A DNA stretch of 64,000 nucleotides from Paragonimus skrjabini miyazakii (Eukaryota > Platyhelminthes > Trematoda > Plagiorchiida > Troglotrematidae), in the NCBI GenBank assembly GCA_014338405.1, contig JTDE01000227.1, positions 2,351-66,350 on the forward strand. The letters run 5' to 3'. Made by a program: the position numbers and the translations under genes. Position 1 is the first letter of the stretch. Every line of letters starts with the position of its first letter. Of the stretch, positions 60,603 through 64,000 are shown one piece after another. The notes below the pieces were generated by a model. The model saw only the letters and a program-made list of their open reading frames with translations, did not search any database and had not been told where the DNA came from.

Positions 60603-62290
60603 TCAACCACTTTCGCTTGTGGGTAATGATCAGGTTGCCCGATCGTCTCGATAAGAGACAGAGTTACTGTCTGTTAACTCCAATCGATGACCCCTCGACT
60701 AAGACTTCCAGTCAAGCCCTGCCGAATCAAACGGCTAGTTTCGATAATGTACAAGCACAATCGGAAATTATTTTGAAGAACGCAACGGTCAACATGTAAA
60801 ATGTGTGCCGACGTACCATTTCGTTCGCTTTTCTCAATTATTTGTGCGAAGTGACATAAACGATTGAACCTGTTGTTGCCTACGATCAAAATTTTACAGT
60901 GATCAACCATCCCTCACTTATGTGATCTAACAATGATAGTAGATATGGGTGCAGACTGCGGATGAAGAAAAAACACACGTGGAAGGTGGGAACAAAGAAA
61001 AAGAATACGGAAATAATAATAGAAATAATATTCAAACTATGTGACATGCTGCCAAGGTAGCGATATATTTACACCCGTCTGTTTTTGAACACATAATGGG
61101 GAGGGAGTATTGCAACCTTTTCGAAAGGAATTGAATAGTGTTTGTTCCTTATCCGAGAAAGATAACACGGTGTGCCTTAGCGAGGTCTACTTGGTGGCCA
61201 GATTCTTGTGAATGGTTTTTAATCGCACTCTTTGCTGTTCAGCTCTTGACATTCAGAAGCCATTTGGGGAGGTGTTGAAGCACACCTCTTATATGACGAT
61301 CGTTGTGTTCTTCAAAATAATTCGGGGACAACATTTTCACAATTATTTCGGCCCAAAAAATATTTACAAATGTTTGCAAGTTGAGTGAAGAGAACTAGTG
61401 GGATATAATTGGATGATGTAAAACGTTTTGAAAATTCCGCACATTTGTGGTTTAACCACCATCAAAGTTATTGATGAGTTTTTCGAAGTTACACGCATCG
61501 TTGTATCACAGAGTTATGTTTAGGATTTTGGGTAGGAACACAGGCTGGTGATTCGACATTCAAATGTCAGCATCTTTAGGGTTTGTGCAAACTTTCTACG
61601 CAAATAAACGATAAAGTTGCCCATCTGAGTGACAATCGGATCAGCATTGCTTAATCTCCATTGTCTAATTTATTCGGAACGTTGGCCGGAACTATGTAGA
61701 CCACACGGAAAGCCTGGATGGAGTGGAATAGATTACCATTATTGGCTAGATATACATCTACCGCGCAGTTCAGGTTTATCCTAGATGACGTTATTTGATC
61801 CGTTTAAACAAGTGCCCTGTTGTGCGACGAACATATTCTGTTTTTTAACGGCAAGAGAGTGAGTTTTATGGGTTCAGGTAGTCAGGACGTTCAGTTGGGA
61901 TTTCAGGCCGGATGCCAGGATGGGGATATGATTAATCTGGTGCCTAAGGTTGCTATTTGGAATGTGTTTGAAGGTCTGATAAAATTAGCTACTGAGTGTT
62001 CTACCCACAGTATCATCAGTGATAGATAGGCTGATTAATGTGGTTTTCTTCTAATTCACGGTTGCCGTAGCTTGTGGTTTGATTGCATCCATGTCTGTGT
62101 GACAATTTAAATTCGTTTAACCTGTATAATTGTTTCCTCATTTACTCCATACATTTGTTGTTTCTCTAATTTTACTGTAGATATCCGAACTATTCATTTA
62201 CATGCGAGACATTGTGGGGAACTATTATGTCCTTGAACTGCTTTGGTCACACACTGTAGTTCTGCTTTTCTAGTCTTTTCTAGGACTTTT
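60600..62290. other. Intron sequence, one weak exon-like stretch
   Basis: The frame near 60695-60797 (D-D-P-S-T-K-T-S-S-Q-A-L-P-N-Q, then A-S-F-D-N-V-Q-A-Q-S-E-I-I-L) has the composition of the large gene. I find no acceptor in phase 1 for it, and 60279 already joins 63130, so it is left as a note. Confidence 0.3.
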
Positions 62291-62992
62291 CATGTTGAAG
62301 AGATGTGCGTCATTCCAATGTGTACTGCTTATAAATGGCTTGTTTACGTGTTCGTGTGCGTTCCATCTTGCTTTATGGTTCGGAAACGTGGCCTGTTCAC
62401 AAAGAAGATATTAACAGGCTTGCTGTGTTTGACCATCGTTGTCTCCGCGAATTGGCCCATATTAAGTGGACTGATCGTGTGAGCAATGTGGCAGTTCGCC
62501 GGCGCGTATTCCGGAACGCTCGGGATGCGCGATCAATTGGTCAACTAATTACGGTACACAGCTTGCGATGGTTGGGTCACGTACTCCGTATGTCATCTAA
62601 TCGTTTACCGTACCGGGCATTATATGCTGAGGCCACCAACAGTTGGGTCAAACCACGTGGTGGTCAAGCAACAACGTGGTCACAAAATATGAAGACCCTG
62701 ACTACACCACTGAGCAACGTGGGTAGGTGTCGCCTGCATGGCTGGGGTCCTCGTGATAACTCAAACCGCTGGTTAGAGACGCTATCCGAGATGGCGATGT
62801 GTCGCAGTCAATGGCGTACCTGTATCCATTCCATTTCCGCTTCTTCCTCTTAGTCTTTTCTCAATAATTTTCACCATTCTTAGTAACGTTTTCTTCTAGG
62901 ATATTCCACGTCACTGTTGAGGTGAGCGGCGGCCCGAGCCACAGTACCTTTTGGTCAGGCTCATGGCTGTTATGATGATGATGATGATGATG
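62290..62992 (+). mobile_element. 5'-truncated LINE: reverse transcriptase C-terminus with (ATG)n tail
   Basis: An uninterrupted frame (62338-62853) reads L-L-Y-G-S-E-T-W-P-V, F-D-H-R-C-L-R-E-L-A, D-R-V-S-N-V-A-V-R-R-R-V-F, L-R-W-L-G-H-V-L-R-M and W-L-E-T-L-S-E-M-A and ends in a proper stop. A short 3' UTR and a (ATG)7 run at 62972-62992 finish the copy. The best-preserved LINE piece here, it lacks all catalytic palm motifs, so it is not active. Confidence 0.88.
62972..62992 (+). repeat. (ATG)7 microsatellite at the LINE 3' end
   Basis: A trinucleotide run in the position expected for an RTE-type 3' tail. Shorter gatgat-type versions end the copies near 2.99 and 12.66 kb. Confidence 0.85.
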
Positions 62993-63129
62993 TTCACATA
63001 CTTGGTCAGTACACCCCTGCGTTTGAGTTTGAAATCTTCAGCCGAATGACTGAGCAATACGACCACGGAGTATTGCATATAGTAGTGCAGCAAACATGTA
63101 GTCGCAAATCGGAGGATTATATTATACAG

Positions 63130-63268
63130 GGTTTAAGGAAACACAAAATGCTAGTCTTCCATCTTTAGTAAAAACATTTTCGACGTCAGATGACTCCATC
63201 ACCTCATGTCGAACTGTAGCGGCTGAAAATTTTGTAGACGGGGGTTCTAGAAGAGGCGTTTATTTTGC
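63130..63268 (+). CDS. Exon of the large gene, about 46 codons, phase 1 start
   Basis: Acceptor ggattatattatacag joins T|GG (Trp) to F-K-E-T-Q-N-A-S-L-P-S-L-V-K-T-F-S, then T-S-D-D-S-I-T-S-C-R and F-V-D-G-G-S-R-R-G-V-Y-F. The phase matches 60279. The frame remains open to a TGA near 63335, and the donor is not clear: gtgtgt at 63269 leaves phase 2 and leads to 63652. It has no internal start codon, so it is easy to miss in simple searches. Confidence 0.55.
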
Positions 63269-63651
63269 GTGTGTTTATGGGAAATTCCCAAAAACCTTTT
63301 GGGAAGGGAAAACAAAACATCACTGTTTCACGTTATGATAACACTTGAAGTTTGAAAGATTTTTGTATGACATTAATGGCGCGCCCAGTAACAGCGACCG
63401 TGTATTATGCCAACCTGTCCATTAAGAAACTATTTTATAGGGTAATTGAGGAAATGCTCAATTTTTGGATTCTCTCTATCTTGGTAATGCTATTGCTGAT
63501 GTTGCCGCCATCCACCTGACTTTGTCGTTGTGGACCCGAAATCAACTGTCGTACATAGCATATCAATTTGATAACTCAACATATGTGATTTGGGAATACG
63601 ATGGGTAACTTTTTTGACTTTACATCATACGGTGTTCTCTGCTTTCTTTAG

Positions 63652-63749
63652 TAAGAGTCCATGGAAAACAAACCACCATCGTTGTCATGGTTGTAGAAGA
63701 TCCGAGGCCTCTGTATTAGAATTCATTTGTTTCATAACGCCCATACGAG
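63652..63749 (+). CDS. Candidate exon with Cys/His cluster, phase 2 to 1
   Basis: Acceptor ctctgctttctttag and donor gtcagt. In phase 2 it reads K-S-P-W-K-T-N-H-H-R-C-H-G-C-R-R-S-E, then S-V-L-E-F-I-C-F-I-T-P-I-R. H-H-x-C-H-x-C could bind a metal, but this is speculative. A phase-1 reading is also open (V-H-G-K-Q-T-T-I-V-V-M-V-V), so the frame is not settled. Confidence 0.36.
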
Positions 63750-63922
63750 GTCAGTGATGGGAAGATATCCAACATAAACGAATGTGATCCGAGGGAAAAG
63801 TTATATCATCACACTAATCGTGTTCTGCTCGTCTACCAGAATGTTATACTGTTCTTGAAATTACAGTGCGAACAACGGTCATGGTGGTGGCAGTTATTCT
63901 TTTCTGCTTCTTTGCTCCTCAG

Positions 63923-63963
63923 ATGTCACAGACGAGTCATCTGTTAGTTTGCTTGGATTTTAG
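63923..63963 (+). CDS. Candidate terminal exon, 13 codons plus TAG
   Basis: A strong pyrimidine-rich acceptor (ttctgcttctttgctcctcag) opens in phase 1 as D-V-T-D-E-S-S-V-S-L-L-G-F and stops at TAG 63961-63963. Phase agrees with the 63749 donor. No polyadenylation signal is visible in the 37 bases left. Another acceptor at 63866 gives an open hydrophobic frame to the window edge, so the gene might instead continue. Confidence 0.38.
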
Positions 63964-64000
63964 ACCTTTCTTTCTTTCTAAAGTGGGCTGGATTTTCGGT

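Larger units (their letters stand above)
4469..63963 (+). other. Large multi-exon gene of unknown function (gene model span)
   Basis: The whole-gene span is inferred from about 27 plus-strand open segments, each bounded by an AG acceptor and a GT donor, and listed one by one below. Codon phases agree across most adjacent junctions, for example 22304 to 22432, 22599 to 24965, 31218 to 34619, 37455 to 38481, 38857 to 39380, 45876 to 50736, 51140 to 59794 and 60279 to 63130, all non-zero phases that would rarely match by chance. The predicted product exceeds about 2,000 residues, is Ser/Thr/Asn/Gln-rich and has a few short coiled-coil-like stretches. I recognise no catalytic domain. The first coding exon seen begins in phase 0 without a start codon, so the true start is upstream or unseen. 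Weak links are 10652 to 18632, 19267 to 22064, 29941 to 31140 and 39732 to 41180. Confidence 0.7.

Overview
The window looks like nuclear DNA from a parasitic flatworm, most likely a trematode. The evidence is long introns with GT-AG splice sites, truncated LINEs whose reverse transcriptases carry the trematode-type C-terminal block (motifs such as LLYGSETWPL and LRWLGHVLRM), and a decayed Penelope-like element with a GIY-YIG tail. By eye the base composition is less AT-rich than Schistosoma, which would suit a liver fluke or lung fluke better, but the species is inference. Two runs of exactly 100 N (16331-16430 and 41604-41703) mark it as a draft scaffold.

Layout: the dominant object is one large plus-strand gene, read here as about 27 exons from 4469 to 63963. 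It was assembled from open segments bounded by splice sites, and most neighbouring junctions agree in codon phase. The joined product would be at least about 2,000 residues: rich in Ser, Thr, Asn and Gln, with short helical or coiled-coil stretches near 18.9-19.1 kb, 30.1 kb, 39.6 kb, 40.8 kb and 50.9 kb, and no enzyme domain that I recognise. The 5' end (promoter and start codon) is not identified and may lie upstream; a possible stop codon lies at 63961. I cannot assign a family, and a large cytoplasmic scaffold or cytoskeletal protein is only a guess.

The introns (about 0.1 to 8.7 kb) hold old mobile-element debris. This comprises 3' pieces of RTE/CR1-like LINEs at about 2.7, 11.5-12.7, 23.7, 42.8 and 62.3 kb on the plus strand and about 49.4 kb on the minus strand; a Penelope-like element at about 57.6-58.8 kb; tRNA-derived SINE copies at about 7.3 and 60.5 kb; several unclassified dispersed repeats; and a ~195 bp inverted repeat at 25.8-26.0 kb with a third copy at 23.5 kb. 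No rRNA gene, intact tRNA gene, CRISPR array or bacterial-style operon was seen. Much of 1-4.4, 12.7-16.3, 20.2-22.0, 26-29.7, 32-34.6, 43.3-45.6, 47-50.7 and 51.2-57.5 kb holds nothing I can support as coding.
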